From Combretum micranthum (taxonomy: Eukaryota; Streptophyta; Magnoliopsida; Myrtales; Combretaceae), in the NCBI GenBank assembly GCA_024138025.1, contig JAMXBD010000055.1, positions 1,364,001-1,428,000 of the forward strand: a stretch of 64,000 nt of DNA. Direction: 5' to 3'. Of this stretch, positions 10,421 to 21,850 are shown one piece after another. The notes beneath the pieces were generated by a model. The model ran no database searches. It worked only from the letters and a program-made list of their open reading frames with translations, and was not told the origin of the DNA. Position 1 is the first letter of the stretch, and every line of letters begins with the position of its first letter. Both the position numbers and the translations under genes were made by a program.

Positions 10421-11469
10421 AATATGCATGTGTGAAGAAGAGATCAGTGCAATTTTAAGAATGTTTTGTACAAATAAACCTTAATTTAAATCTTGCTTGA
10501 TAAGACAATAGAATAATTGGTTGTAAAGGAATGGATTAAACACTATTACATATAATTTAAACCAAGTTGACCAAGGTAGTATGATTAAGTCAATTAATTT
10601 AATAAGAGGATTCAATTTGAAATTAGAGGTCATAGATCATCCTAATTTCTCCAATTATCTTATATTAAGCTTAGATTATTCAATTAAATATCTAAAACTT
10701 TAAATCCATTCACCATGAATTGATTTCTTGAATTTAAAACTCTTAAACTACTCTTTAGATTCCACTTACATAAAATTAAAACCTTAACCCTAATTACCTT
10801 ATCTAATATACCAATTATTAATTCGAATGCCAAATGTCAAGAAGAAAATAATAGTGTAGGGTTTTGTTGTAGAGTTGGATTATCTTCTTCTTCTCAGATT
10901 TTTTTTTTTTTAATGCATTGGCATTAGTTCTTTAGTTTATTCTATTTCATCGTCTTTATCAGTATCAGATTTTTTTTTTTGTGCATTGGCCTCAGTTCTC
11001 TAGTTCACTCTACTTCATCGCATCATCTGTCTCTGAAGGTAATATCTTTTCTTCTTCTTCTTCTTCTTCTTTCTCTCTCCTTTTTTTTTCTTCTCATTGG
11101 CCTCAATTCTGTAGTTCACTCTGCTTCATCGTCTTCATCAGTCTCATATTTTTTTTGTGCATTAGCTACAAAATCCTAACCTTGTCTAGTTTACTAGTTC
11201 ACCGTCCTCATTTCTCTAGGTATTTTTTTTTTTCCATTGGCCTTAATTCTCTAGTTCACTACTATAGAACTTCGTCATGTTTAGTGTTAGATTTTTTTTT
11301 TTTTTTTGGGTGCACTGGCCCTAAAATCCTCAATTTATCTCTTTGTCAATTCTCTAGTCTGACTTGCAGTTCTTGCAATAGACTGAGAAGTATGTAGCAA
11401 GTAAGAAACTCCAACCCTTTATCCAAGTTAGAACCTATTGATCAATATTGTAGTAATATTATCATTTGG

Positions 11470-11655
11470 CATACATATTTTTCCAATCTTGAGCATTGGT
11501 TCTTTGCTCATTTGCTAAACCTTGTACTACCAGACTTCCTGTCCAATATTTCCTTTGCTCTTGAAATGATCCACCAAAAACCAAAATTTCCAGTTTAGTA
11601 GATGTGAATGTCATCTATTAGACACAAACATTCACATAACTACCAAAATCTTCTT
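11470..11655 (-). pseudogene. Unrecognised captured exon (exon U), arm L2
   Basis: Minus-strand copy of exon U with the ATGCAG acceptor-like word at its start and the conserved TKLEI core (ACTAAACTGGAAATTTTGG on the minus strand). Stops and frameshifts interrupt it downstream. The left breakpoint of the 8.5-kb tandem duplication (about 11,594) falls inside it. Confidence 0.35.
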
Positions 11656-11740
11656 CTGCATAGAGTAAATTAAATACTAATTAGGTTTTAATGCACATAT
11701 TTATTGGTTAATTAATAATTATTATGATTTTTAATTGCAA

Positions 11741-12432
11741 GAATGAATGTCGGTCAAAATGATTTTGGACCTCAGCTCGAATGGGATATATGTCAAGAGC
11801 TAGGTCTAGTTAGGGATCAAGGGATATTACGTAAGTCAAATACATAAATAATTTAATACATTGAAATTTATAATGATTGATCATTTTCATTATATAATAT
11901 TCTGTTTTGAATTTTTAGAATCATATAAATTGATCTATTTTATAAATTAAAACAATTGTCTGTTAGGCCTTTACTTGCCTAGACATGATTAAGATTGTCT
12001 ACAAGCTAGAGTAAGGCTAGGAAATTAATATGCTAGCACCCCAATAACTGATCAATGCGATTGAACCACTAAGTCAGGAGGACGTTGATGAAGAACTAAA
12101 TTTTATGTGTTTAGACTAGATAAAGCATTCAAATAGATACTTAAGAATGATGTGTATCTAGAGTTGTATTATCCGTATATGAGATATTGTAGGCGTTAGA
12201 ATAGAAGATAACATGTAAGTGAATTGATGTAATATACATATTTTTCAAATGTTTGGTAATATTAATACTTTATTGTAATTTTAGAAACTTAAAATGTATA
12301 TACAGTCAAAGAAAGTGGTACGAATCGATGGTGTTGTTCAAATATATGGAGAAGATGAGACGAGAATCATTCAACAGCTGGCATACCATCTTATCGTTAG
12401 TGGATTAGAAGTAGATGATTTTTTGAAAATAG
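11741..12432 (+). pseudogene. Papain-like (C1A) protease gene fragment, arm L2
   Basis: Exon A 11,741-11,830 (donor GTAAGT intact, acceptor CAG changed to CAA), exon B about 11,961-12,214 (donor GTAAGT), exon C from 12,306 after TATACAG. At 11,961 the codons are TGT TAG GCC TTT, which is the CWAF active-site motif with W changed to a stop while the cysteine codon remains. Exon C is fully open: KKVVRIDGVVQIYGEDE then TRIIQQLAYHLIVSGLEVDD, matching the VVRIDGY...DE..L..A segment of papain enzymes. A further stop follows YKLE. Not functional. Confidence 0.6.
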
Positions 12433-12470
12433 GAAAGGTTAGTATTCACTTTTAACTATTTTAGTAAGAA

Positions 12471-12563
12471 AAAATATAAAATAAACGAACTTTAGGATTT
12501 AAATTAAGTAAACTTAACTTCAAAAATATAAAATAAACAAACATTTAGGATTTAAATTAAGTC
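12471..12563. other. Spacer of palindrome 2
   Basis: A 93-bp loop with the two-unit repeat containing AGGATTTAAATTAAGT, homologous to the spacers of palindromes 1 and 3. Confidence 0.6.
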
Positions 12564-12599
12564 TTCTTATTAAAATAGTTAAAAGTGAATATTAACCTT

Positions 12600-13296
12600 T
12601 CGTAGTTTCAAAAAATCATTATCTACTTCTAATCCACTAACGACATGATGCTATGCTAGTTGTTGAATGATTCTCGCCTCATCTTCTTCATAGATTTCAA
12701 CAACACTATCGATTCGTACCACTTTCTTTGGCTGAAGATATATTTTAAGTTACCAAAATTAAAATAAAGTGTCAATATTACCAAAAATTTGAAAAATATA
12801 TATATTACATCAATTCACTTAGATGTTTTCTTCTTTTCCAATGCTTACGATATCTCATATACGAATAGTACAACTCTGGATACACCCTATTCTCAAGTAT
12901 CCATTTGAATGCTTTATCTAGTCTATACGCATAATATTTAGTTTATCCATCGACATCCTCTTGACCAAGTGGTTCATTGACATCGATAAGTTCTTAGGGT
13001 TCTAGTGTATCAATCTCTTGCCTTGCTTTAGCTTTTAGACAATCTTAATCAAGTCCAGACAAGTAAATGCCCAATATGCAATTGTTTTAATTTATAAAAT
13101 AGATTGATTTATATGCATGTAAAAATTCAAAACATAATATTATATAATGAAAATTATTAATCATCATAAATTTTGATTTATTAAATTATTTATGTTTTTG
13201 ACTTACGTGATATCCCCTGATCCCTAACTGGACCTATCTCGTGAAATATCTGTCACTTGAGCTAAGGTCCAAAATCATTTTAATTGATGTCTATTC
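12600..13296 (-). pseudogene. Papain-like (C1A) protease gene fragment, arm R2
   Basis: Exon A 13,207-13,296 (acceptor GCAG and donor GTAAGT both intact; reads toward VRDQGIS), exon B about 12,816-13,079, exon C 12,600-12,731 after TTCAG. The active-site motif reads Y-W-A-F-T-C, with TAT at 13,074-13,076 where Cys is expected. Exon B has a frameshift in the KQG region and stops after LEP and after VDG. Exon C keeps KKVVRIDSVVEIYEEDEAR, then one stop after QQLA. Confidence 0.55.
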
Positions 13297-13381
13297 CTGC
13301 AATTAAAAATCATAATGGTTATTTACTAACCAATAAATTGGTGCATTGAAACCTAATTAATATTTAGTTCACTCTGTGCAG

Positions 13382-13555
13382 AAGAAGATTTGGGTAGTTA
13401 TGCAGATGTGTTGTTGGCATTCACATTAACCAAACTAGAAATTTTGGTTTTTAGTGGATCATTTCAAGAGCAAGGGGAGGATTTGACAAAAAGTCTAGTA
13501 GTGCGAGGTTCAGCAAACAAGCAAAGCACTAATGCTTAAGATTGGAAAATATGTA
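13382..13555 (+). pseudogene. Unrecognised captured exon (exon U), arm R2
   Basis: Preceded by CTGTGCAG, the exon reads EEDLGSYADVLLAFTLTKLE, ILVFSGSFQEQGEDLT, then an SLVVRGSANKQST-like end. The longest open version of exon U is in R2/R3, where codons stay open for about 50 residues. No known family recognised. Confidence 0.45.
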
Positions 13556-13619
13556 TGCATGATGGAAATATGACCATAATATTGGTTAATGGGTTTTGAC
13601 TTGGATAAAGGGTTGGAGT

Positions 13620-14470
13620 TTCTTACTTGTTGTAGACTTCTCAGTCTATTGCAAGAACTGTAGGTGAGACTAGAGAACTGACAAAGAGATAAAGTAAGTA
13701 ATTTAAGGTCAGTACACAAAAAAAAAAAAAAAAAAATTCTAAGATTGAACACGATGATGTTCTATGGGAGTGAGCTAGAGAACTAAGGCAATTGGAAAAT
13801 GAAAAACCCCGGAAAAATGAGGACGAATGAATTAGTGAACTAGAAAAAGTTAGGATTTTGCGGCCATTATAGAAAAAAAAAAAAACTGGGACTAATGAAA
13901 ATGATGAAGCAGAGTGAACTAAAGAGCAGAGGCTAACAAAAAAAAAAAAAAAAAGGAAAGAAGAGAAGAGAAGGACAAGTTATTACCTTAGAGACAAATG
14001 AAGACGATAAAGTAGAGTGAACTAAAGAACTGATGGCAATAAACCAAAAAAAAAAAAAATTGGGACAGATAAAGATGATGGAATGGATTAAACTAGAGAA
14101 CTGATGCCAATGCACAACAAAAATCTGAGAAGAAGAAGATATTCCTTGGAGCCTAATGAAGACGATGAAGTAGAGTAAACTACCAATGCGCACAAAAAAA
14201 AAAAAAAAAGACCATGATTGATGAAGTAAAGTGAATTAGAGAACTAAGGCTAGTGCACAAAATTCTGAGAAGAAGAGGAGGATATTGGCTTGGAAGAAAT
14301 AGAGAGACAATGTCAGGGTTTTTAGGCCAACACATAGAAAAATTTGATAAGAAGAAGAAGAAGAAGATAAGAGATGGATTTTGAGGCTAATGCACAAAAA
14401 AATCTGATAAGAAGAAGAAGAAGAGCATTACCTTAGAGACCGATGGGAATGAAGAAACAAAGAAGACAAC
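13620..14470 (-). repeat. GA-rich minisatellite array in arm R2
   Basis: At least eight degenerate 60-90 bp units with A-runs and GAACTAGAGAACTGATGCCA-like cores, with (GAA)n near 14,350-14,368. Reverse complement of the L-arm arrays. Predicted minus-strand ORFs here are low-complexity frames rich in F, S and L. Confidence 0.7.
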
Positions 14471-15490
14471 AATATGCATGCATGAAGAAGAGATCAGTGC
14501 AATTTTGAGAATCTTTTGTACAAATAAACCTTAATTTGAACCTAACTTGATAAGACAATAGAATGATTGCTAGTAAAGGAATGGATTAAACACTAATACA
14601 TATAATTTAATCCAAGTTGTACAAAGGTGGTATAATTAAGTCAATTAATTTAGTAAGAGGATTCAATTTGAAATTGGAGGTCAAAGGTTATCTTAATTTC
14701 TCCAATTATCTTAAATTATTCAATTAAATCTCTAAAACTTTGAATCCATTCGCCATGAATTGATTTCTCGAATTTAAAACTCCTAAACTACTCTTTAGAT
14801 TCCACTTACATAAAATTAAAACCTTAACCCTATTTACCTTATCCAATACACCAATTATTAATTCAAATGCGAAATGTCAAGAATTAGTTCATCACCTCAA
14901 TTTCAATTACTTAATTTACCAACTTTCCCAATTTAACCAATTTCTTTGAAATTCAAAATCAAATTTTAGATTCTCAAAATTCTTAGTCAAATGCCTAATT
15001 CCATAATTTAATGAGCTAAATTAATTTCCTACTTCGATTTAGCTATCTCTTAAATTAATTTCTATCGCTAATTAATTTCAACAGATTTTTAATTTTTCAA
15101 AATTATCCATAATTGCCACCTCTTATTTATAGAAACATGTTGATATGACACCAAATTTCATCTTATTCAATTTCCCTCTTTTATTGGATGAGTCTTTCTA
15201 AAAATCTTCCTAAAGTGATGTCATTTTTTCCCCTCTCAAACCAACAAAAAACTTATCTAAAAAATTATTGAAGCAAAAATCTCTTGTGAATTCAAAGTAA
15301 CAATATAATCCAACTCTCCAACAAAACTCTATGCTACTACCTATTAATAAATCGTACTAATCTGATTTCTTATAAAATCTAGGTGTTAATTTTGAAAGGG
15401 ATTTAGGGGTTTTGCTATAGGAGCTTCATCAAATATTTGAAGGAGTAATGTGGTGAAGGGCATTTTCATATATTGCTAATACAGGTAAGT

Positions 15491-18400
15491 TGAATATGAA
15501 TTGATTTTCTTTTTGCCAAGAAATATTAATTTTTAGTTGATGTATAAATTGCTATGAACATGAGCTTAATAATAAATTAGTGACTAATATAATTTACACA
15601 AATATATGTATGTTCTAAAATTGGAATGTAGGATTACATATTGAAATTTTGAAATCAATCCTTGCGGTAATCATGATATAATGTCGCATTTGACATCTCC
15701 AGGATATATGATAGATAAATTCTTGCCATACAGATGGTTCAAATTTTGAAAATATATATAATAAATAAAATTAAGCGTGGTTATGTTCGATATTATATAT
15801 ACTGGAGATTAAGAGATGATGATTGTGGAAATTAACACCTATGCTTGTTGGCATGATTTATTTGAAATGTGATTGATCATGATTGTGGAAAAATCATAAT
15901 ATATGCATATATTATGTTGCCTTGCAAATGAATGATGTACACATGCGGATGAAATTGAGAATATGTTTTACTATGTTAAAAATATATAAACATGTAAGTT
16001 CGATGTCATGCGTCTATGAAAATTATAATACATGTATATAATGTATGTTAGCAAATTATACTCACCAACATCCATAGTCACATAAATCTACTCTAATATT
16101 TCCAAACATAACTCTACTTAATGACAATGTTACACAAGGAATATCAGAATGTTGCTTTAGTAATGTTGGTACTCCCAACCTATTAATAACAATCATCATG
16201 CAATACTCAATTATTAAGTCATATTTTTAATTAATTCACTATTTTTGGAAAGCATATCCAATAAGCATGATATACATGTGCCAAAAAAAATGTCAAATTG
16301 ACTTGTAGTTGAGAAGCATTGAAAGTATTAAAATCTAGCAAATATCTTGTAACATCATCTAGTATTTACTTGTTTCATTCATTAGTGTTCTATCAACTTA
16401 CACTATTGATTCCAATTGATGAACAGTATAGTTTTTGGAAATTTAGATATAAATTATTATTTTGAAATTGTAATTTTGAGGAAAAGACTTTAGATTTGAA
16501 GAACAATTGAAAATTTGAAAAATTAAAGAAAGCAAAGGAGAAAAAGTCATTGTATGCAACGAAAGAGATACATGAGTGGGAACACGTCTGTGTACATAAT
16601 CGTGTAATGCATTGTGATGTTATTTCTTTAAAGCATACATCTAAAGAGGTACACTCTATGGGTGGGAATACAAATGACTATACATGGTGGTGTTACTTTT
16701 GTGAAACATATAATCAAGGAGGTACATGGTGGATACTCAATCTTTAATCTCAAACCTTTATTAATCATCGATTCCTACCCTGATACGTACAAAGAAACCT
16801 TCTCCAACACATTTCGGTAACAAAAACTCAATCACAACACAAGTTAATCAGATATGTGGAAAATACTTACTTGAATATATTTGTTATAATCTAACATTAA
16901 AATCATATTTTTAATGAATAAAAATGTCATAGGGAGGAAGGCACTGATCTTGAAGAAAATAAATGAGGGATGGAAAATGGCTTTATAGGATTAGTTTAAA
17001 TCTTATACTGAAAAAGGGCTTTGTCCTCACTACCAAAGAATATTTACTGAAAACCATGGTATTACTATATTATTATATTTAGGTTATTTCATAACGAAAA
17101 GAATATGAATTCTATGTAATTTTTAGTAGAATTTGAGTTGTAATGCTACTTACTCAAGTTGAAAAATCTAAAATCATCAAGTTTTAACTAAGTCGAACTC
17201 AATTTTACTATTATTTGATTTGATTCCGTTCACTTTGAGTCTTAGATTTCCTCTATATTTTCATCTTATCCTCTTCCTATTAAATAAATGTACAAGGATA
17301 ATAGACAAAAACTTACATATAACTAGACCAGACATAAATACCGGACTCCAGTCCAATGTGCCATAAGCCTGGCCAATTTTTGCAATTGGATTATTGTTAG
17401 TCATTTTGGTTGTTCTTGGCTGGTTTGGTGTCAATTCTTGAATCTAATAGTTTTGATTCATAGATCTTAAATTATCGAATTACTACGTATAATATAGAAT
17501 TAAACTTAAATTAAATTATACATATGAATAATATTTATATAGTTATTCCATTTTTACATTTACATCTTTGGCAGAAGCACCAATATTACAGATAGCTGAA
17601 TTAAATCATATATTTGAATTATATATATATATATATATATAAATCATTGGTAATAATTTGATAAATAATACAACACATATATTTCAAAATATGATAATAT
17701 TGTTTCATTTTTCTAACTGACAAGACTCAATTGCAAATGTAAATTTGCTTTATACCATATACAATCGATAAATGATGCATCATCATTATGTGGACTCTTT
17801 TTTATAAACTTATTTATATTATTTTATTTGCAAAGCTTATGTGCTAAAGAAAATTTTAGTCCTCTAGATATATCGCTGTTTTGTAAGAAGTTCCGGCAAC
17901 CGGATTATTGTTGTGTCCTTTCGTTTAGCCATTATCACCGGTACCTGTCCACATCTAAAACTCATTTTTGAAGAGCTGCACATGCAACACGATTCATATA
18001 GGATAATTATTTAATTTAGCATTTTTATTTTTTATTTATTTTCAGAGTTAATTAGCCAAAATTTAAAAAGTGTTTGCAAATAATTATTTGGACGTTATTG
18101 AATTTTGTAATTACCTATTCCATTTAACCATTTTTACAATTTTTATCTCATCCAAATACTACAAACAAACTAAAAAATTTTTGCAGATAGTAAATTGATA
18201 AATCTAAACTTTGAATTGTTAATTATACAAATAGTAAACTTCAAATTATGTAAAAAAAAAATTTAAATTGTAAATGAATAACGTAATCTATTATTAAATA
18301 AGTTTTGTGTTCAAGTTAACCGCGTTTATTGACTAAATAGGTAAAATAAATCCTAAACATACACAATATAAAAGAAAGAAAGTTATTGAAATTTAACTAA

Positions 18401-20016
18401 AAGAAGGTTATAACAGTTCAAGAATTGCCTATTTTTTTTTTTTTTTTTTTTTTTTTTTCTTTCGATACAAAATAGAGAGATTTTAAAATATCATATTTCA
18501 AACTGATTAAAGTACGACATATAACAAATGCACTACAACATAGACATTATACATACTTAAAAATCTAAAAGACAAACAAGTAAAAAGTATACAACGAATA
18601 TGAGACACAAGTGCAAAACCTCGCCATGGTCAAAATCCTGGCCAAATCATTTTTACAAGGGTTTTCATGTTTACCTTTTCTCTTTTCTTTTTCCCTTTAT
18701 TTTTATCTTTTAACATTTAGATGCTTCTATAACCATTTTTAACAATGTCTAGAGGTTTAATTTGAACATATAAGAGAGTCAGAGGATTAAGGGTTAATAG
18801 GTGAAATCTGGTTGAATAAGGGTTGAACTTAATTGTGTCCGATAGCTAGTTAGGTTCAATCAGTTGAGTCAACCACAACTTGACAACACTGATTTTGAAT
18901 GAATTAGATAACAAAGTTTAATAATTATAACTCCTAGTAGTGAACTATGCATAGGAGATAACATAAGATATGCTCCGTCCAAAATACATAAGTAAAAATG
19001 ATGTTCAGTATTTGTGTTTTATTTATTTTATAGTTAATTATTTAAAATATGTACATGTGAATTTACTACCTATAAATTTTATGAGGTTATTTATAATATT
19101 GTACCAACTTTTTTAGGTAGTGAATTTAAGCATAAGCGAAGTTTAGATGATTTGAAAGTATCAAATTAGTATTGAATTTTGTCAAATTCTACAATTTATT
19201 ATTTGGATTTTCTCTAATTTTTCAATTAATTGCCTAGACTTTCCTTATATTTATCATTAATTGCCGAATTCAGGTATCATAAACTACTATGAAAAATTTT
19301 TAGGGAGTAAATTTGTACTTGTTAGAAAAAAATTAATTCTTTTAAATTATAAATAATTAGTTGTAAAAATAAACTAAGTATAAAAAGCAATATTAAAACC
19401 TTTAGATGCTATTTTTTTTTAATTTTGAATAATTAATTATACAAATAAAAATTTACCAATTATGAGATTTACACAAAAATATGATGTAAGTGTGTCAAAT
19501 CCTCTAACTTTCCAAGGAAAACCATTCGCCGTTTTAATTGATTTTTCAACCTTTTGTAATAGACTTGTCAACGGTGAATCATAGCATGGCCTCTTCCCCC
19601 TCAACATATCTTTCCCACCATTAAATTAAACACACATCCCATACATATGTGTATGTATGACTGAGTACACTTAAACCGGGTGCCACATATGACTGAGGAT
19701 ATTTTTTTATTTTTTTCTACCTCACTTTTTCCACAATTTTCCTCATATATTATTCTGGTTTTTATATCATTGAGAGGGCTATTCTGGTATGAATTTGTTA
19801 TTGGAATTGTTAGAATAAAAACCAAGATATAAACAAATCTTTACACGGATAAATTGAGTTGCAAGTAAAGTTCTTTAAGACCACCTTTATTGGAGTTGCT
19901 AATACAAAATCAAGACATAAGCAACTCTCTATACAGTTAAACTGAGTTACTTGTAAAGTTCCTTAATCTCTAAAGTTGCTCTGCCAAGTAACTTGTGATT
20001 TTGTTTTCTATTGATC
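15491..20016. other. AT-rich DNA in duplication unit 1 beyond the palindrome
   Basis: No gene recognised. Contents: poly-T run near 18,430-18,460, (TA)n near 17,620-17,641, and a two-copy diverged direct repeat of about 89 bp at 19,801-19,970 (words TTAGAATAAAAACCAAGATA and TAATACAAAATCAAGACATA in register). The small ORFs at 16,550 and 19,601 differ between the two units by stops and have no family resemblance. Confidence 0.6.
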
Positions 20017-20051
20017 TAAAGTCTAGCACTACTCCATAGTGCTAGACTTTA
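20017..20051. other. Tandem-duplication junction, perfect inverted repeat
   Basis: TAAAGTCTAGCACTA (20,017-20,031), loop CTCCA, then its exact reverse complement TAGTGCTAGACTTTA (20,037-20,051). The corresponding end of unit 2 (28,557-28,590) has the left half and CCATAGTGCT but then continues TTTTGAAAAA, so the right half of the palindrome exists only at the junction. Confidence 0.9.
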
Positions 20052-20929
20052 GTAGATGTGAATGTCATCTATTAGACACAAACATTCACATAACTACCCA
20101 AATCTTGTTCTGCATAGAGTAAATTAAATACTAATTAGGTTTTAATGCACATATTTATTGGTTAATTAATAATTATTATGATTTTTAATTGCAAGAATGG
20201 ATGTCGGTCAAAAGGATTTTGGACCTCAGCTCGAGTGGGATATGTCACGAGCTAGGTCCAGTTAGGGATCAAGGGATATCACGTAAGTCAAATACATAAA
20301 TAATTTAATACATTGAAATTTATAATGATTGATCATTTTCATTATATAATATTCTGTTTTGAATTTTTAAAATCATATAAATTGATCTATTTTATAAATT
20401 AAAACAATTGTCTGTTAGGCCTTTACTTGCCTAGACATGATTAAGATTGTCTACAAGCTAGAGTAAGGCTAGGAAATTAATATGCTAGCACCCCAATAAC
20501 TGATCAATGCGATTGAACCACTAAGTCAGGAGGACGTTGATGAAGAAACTAAATTTTATGTGTTTAGACTAGATAAAGCATTCAAATAGATACTTAAGAA
20601 TGATGTGTATCTAGAGTTGTATTATCCATATATGAGATATTGTAGGCGTTAGAATAGAAGATAACATGTAAGTGAATTGATATAATATATATATACTATT
20701 TCAAATGTTTGGTAATATTAATACTTTATTTTAATTTTAAAAACTTAAAATGTATATACAGTCAAAGAAAGTGGTACGAATCTATGGTGTTGTTCAAATA
20801 TATGGAGAAGATGAGACAAGAATCATTCAACAGCTGGCATACCATCTTATCGTTAGTGGATTAGAAGTAGATGATGATTTTTTGAAAATAGAAAAGGTTA
20901 GTATTCACTTTTAACTATTTTAGTAAGAA
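20048..20929 (+). repeat. Left arm L3 of palindrome 3 (truncated)
   Basis: Begins at the duplication junction, so the outer segment and minisatellite array are absent. It contains a remnant of exon U (minus strand, 20,048 to about 20,110) and the papain-like exons. It is nearly identical to the inner part of L2. Confidence 0.75.
20195..20888 (+). pseudogene. Papain-like (C1A) protease gene fragment, arm L3
   Basis: Exon A 20,195-20,282 (3 bp or so shorter than in L2, donor GTAAGT intact), exon B about 20,413-20,667 (TGT TAG GCC TTT at 20,413, the same W-to-stop as L2), exon C from 20,762. Exon C remains open and differs from L2 by a 3-bp in-frame indel (GLEVDDD versus GLEVDD) and an Asp-to-Tyr change in VRID. 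Inherited by duplication from the L2 copy. Confidence 0.6.
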
Positions 20930-21049
20930 AAAATATAAAATAAACGAACATTTAGGATTTAAATTAAGTAAACTTAACTTCAAAAATATAAAATAAACAA
21001 ACATTTAGGATTTAAATTAAGTCTTCTTATTAAAATAGTTAAAAGTGAA

Positions 21050-21765
21050 TATTAACCTTTCGTATTTTCAAAAAATCATTGTCTACTTCTAATCCACTAA
21101 CGACATGATGCTATACTAGTTGTTGAATGATTCTCGCCTCGTCTTCTTCATAGATTTCCACAACACTATCGATTTGTACCACTTTCTTTGGCTGTAGATA
21201 TATTTTAAGTTACCAAAATTAAAATAAAGTGTCAATATTACCAAAAATTTGAAATATATATATATATATATATTACATCAATTCACTTAGATGTTTTCTT
21301 CTTTTCCAATGCTTACGATATCTCATATATGGATAATACAACTCTGGATACACCCTATTCTCAAGTATCCATTCGAATGCTTTATCTAGTCTATACGTAT
21401 AATATTTAGTTTATCCATCGACATCCTCTTGACCAAGTGGTTCATTGACATCGATAAGTTCTTGGGGTTCTAGTGTATCAATCTCCTTGCCTTGCTTTAG
21501 CTTTTAGACAATCTTAATCAAGTCCAGACAAGTAAATGCCCAATATGTAATTGTTTTAATTTATAAAATAGATTGATTTATATGCATGTAAAAATTCAAA
21601 ACATAATATTATATAATGAAAAATATTAATCATCATAAATTTTAATGTATTAAATTATTTATGTTTTTGACTTACGTGATATCCCCTGATCCCTAACTGG
21701 ACCTATCTCGTGAAATATCTCTCACTTGAGCTAAGGTCCGAAATCATTTTGATTGACGTCTATTC
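21050..21765 (-). pseudogene. Papain-like (C1A) protease gene fragment, arm R3
   Basis: Exon A 21,676-21,765 (acceptor and donor words intact), exon B about 21,290-21,555, exon C about 21,060-21,191. It carries the stops and indels of R2 with a few private changes, and the active-site region reads ATATTGGGC (Tyr in place of Cys) as in the other right arms. Confidence 0.55.
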
Positions 21766-21850
21766 CTGCAATTAAAAATCATAATGGTTATTTACTAACC
21801 AATAAATCGGTGCATTGAAACCTAATTAATATTTAGTTCACTCTGTGCAG

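Larger units (their letters stand above)
8739..10846 (-). repeat. Right arm R1 of palindrome 1 (truncated)
   Basis: Reverse complement of L1 from the inner end outwards through the papain-like exons, exon U, the GA-rich array (9,735-10,420) and part of the outer segment. It stops at about 10,846, after the word AATGTCAAGAA, where arms R2 and R3 continue for a further 620 bp or so. The truncation joins directly to the start of arm L2. Confidence 0.65.
10849..12470 (+). repeat. Left arm L2 of palindrome 2 (internally deleted)
   Basis: The arm begins with the outer words TAGTGTAGGGTTTTGTTGTA that correspond to 5,852 in L1, then jumps at ATTATCTT to array sequence corresponding to about 7,005 in L1, so roughly 1.1 kb of arm is missing. 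The array continues to about 11,400, followed by exon U (11,470-11,655, minus) and papain-like exons. Confidence 0.6.
5692..15490. mobile_element. Compound palindromic element carrying captured gene pieces
   Basis: Two adjacent inverted-repeat structures together look like one very long foldback-type element with an internal rearrangement. The outer left arm starts near 5,692 (TTGTATTAGCAATATATGAA and onward) and its reverse complement ends near 15,490. Left arm L1 (5,692-8,634) faces R1 (8,739-10,846, truncated); L2 (10,849-12,470, internally deleted) faces R2 (12,564-15,490). No transposase was recognised. Long inverted-repeat arms with captured exons are known from Mutator-like and foldback elements, but the superfamily here is inference because no terminal consensus or target-site duplication was found. 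A further copy of the L2/R2 pair lies at 20,048-23,970. Confidence 0.5.
12564..15490 (-). repeat. Right arm R2 of palindrome 2 (full length)
   Basis: Complete right arm: papain-like exons, exon U, GA-rich array (13,620-14,470), then the outer AT-rich segment to about 15,490, which is the reverse complement of 5,692-6,720. It lacks the poly-T/poly-G expansion of L1. Confidence 0.65.
11594..20043 (+). repeat. Tandem duplication unit 1 (about 8.45 kb)
   Basis: Nearly colinear with unit 2 at 20,048-28,585 at an offset of about 8,454-8,480. The units share the L/R palindrome from inside the left arm, the complete R arm and about 4.5 kb of AT-rich DNA beyond it. By eye, identity is in the mid-90s percent or above. 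Unit 1 lacks about 60 bp at position 19,797 that unit 2 retains (28,289-28,345). Both units start at TTTAGTAGATGTGAATG and end at CCATAGTGCT. Confidence 0.9.

Noticed and set aside
10979..11397. 138-codon plus-strand ORF and similar F/S/L-rich ORFs at 13,510, 13,933, 22,485 and 22,794
   Set aside because: They are translations of CT-rich minisatellite arrays and change with repeat number between copies.
5692..15490. Ulp1/C48 protease typical of some Mutator-like elements
   Set aside because: The motif order (DQG, CWAF, YPYTG, VVRID) fits C1A papain enzymes, not C48.
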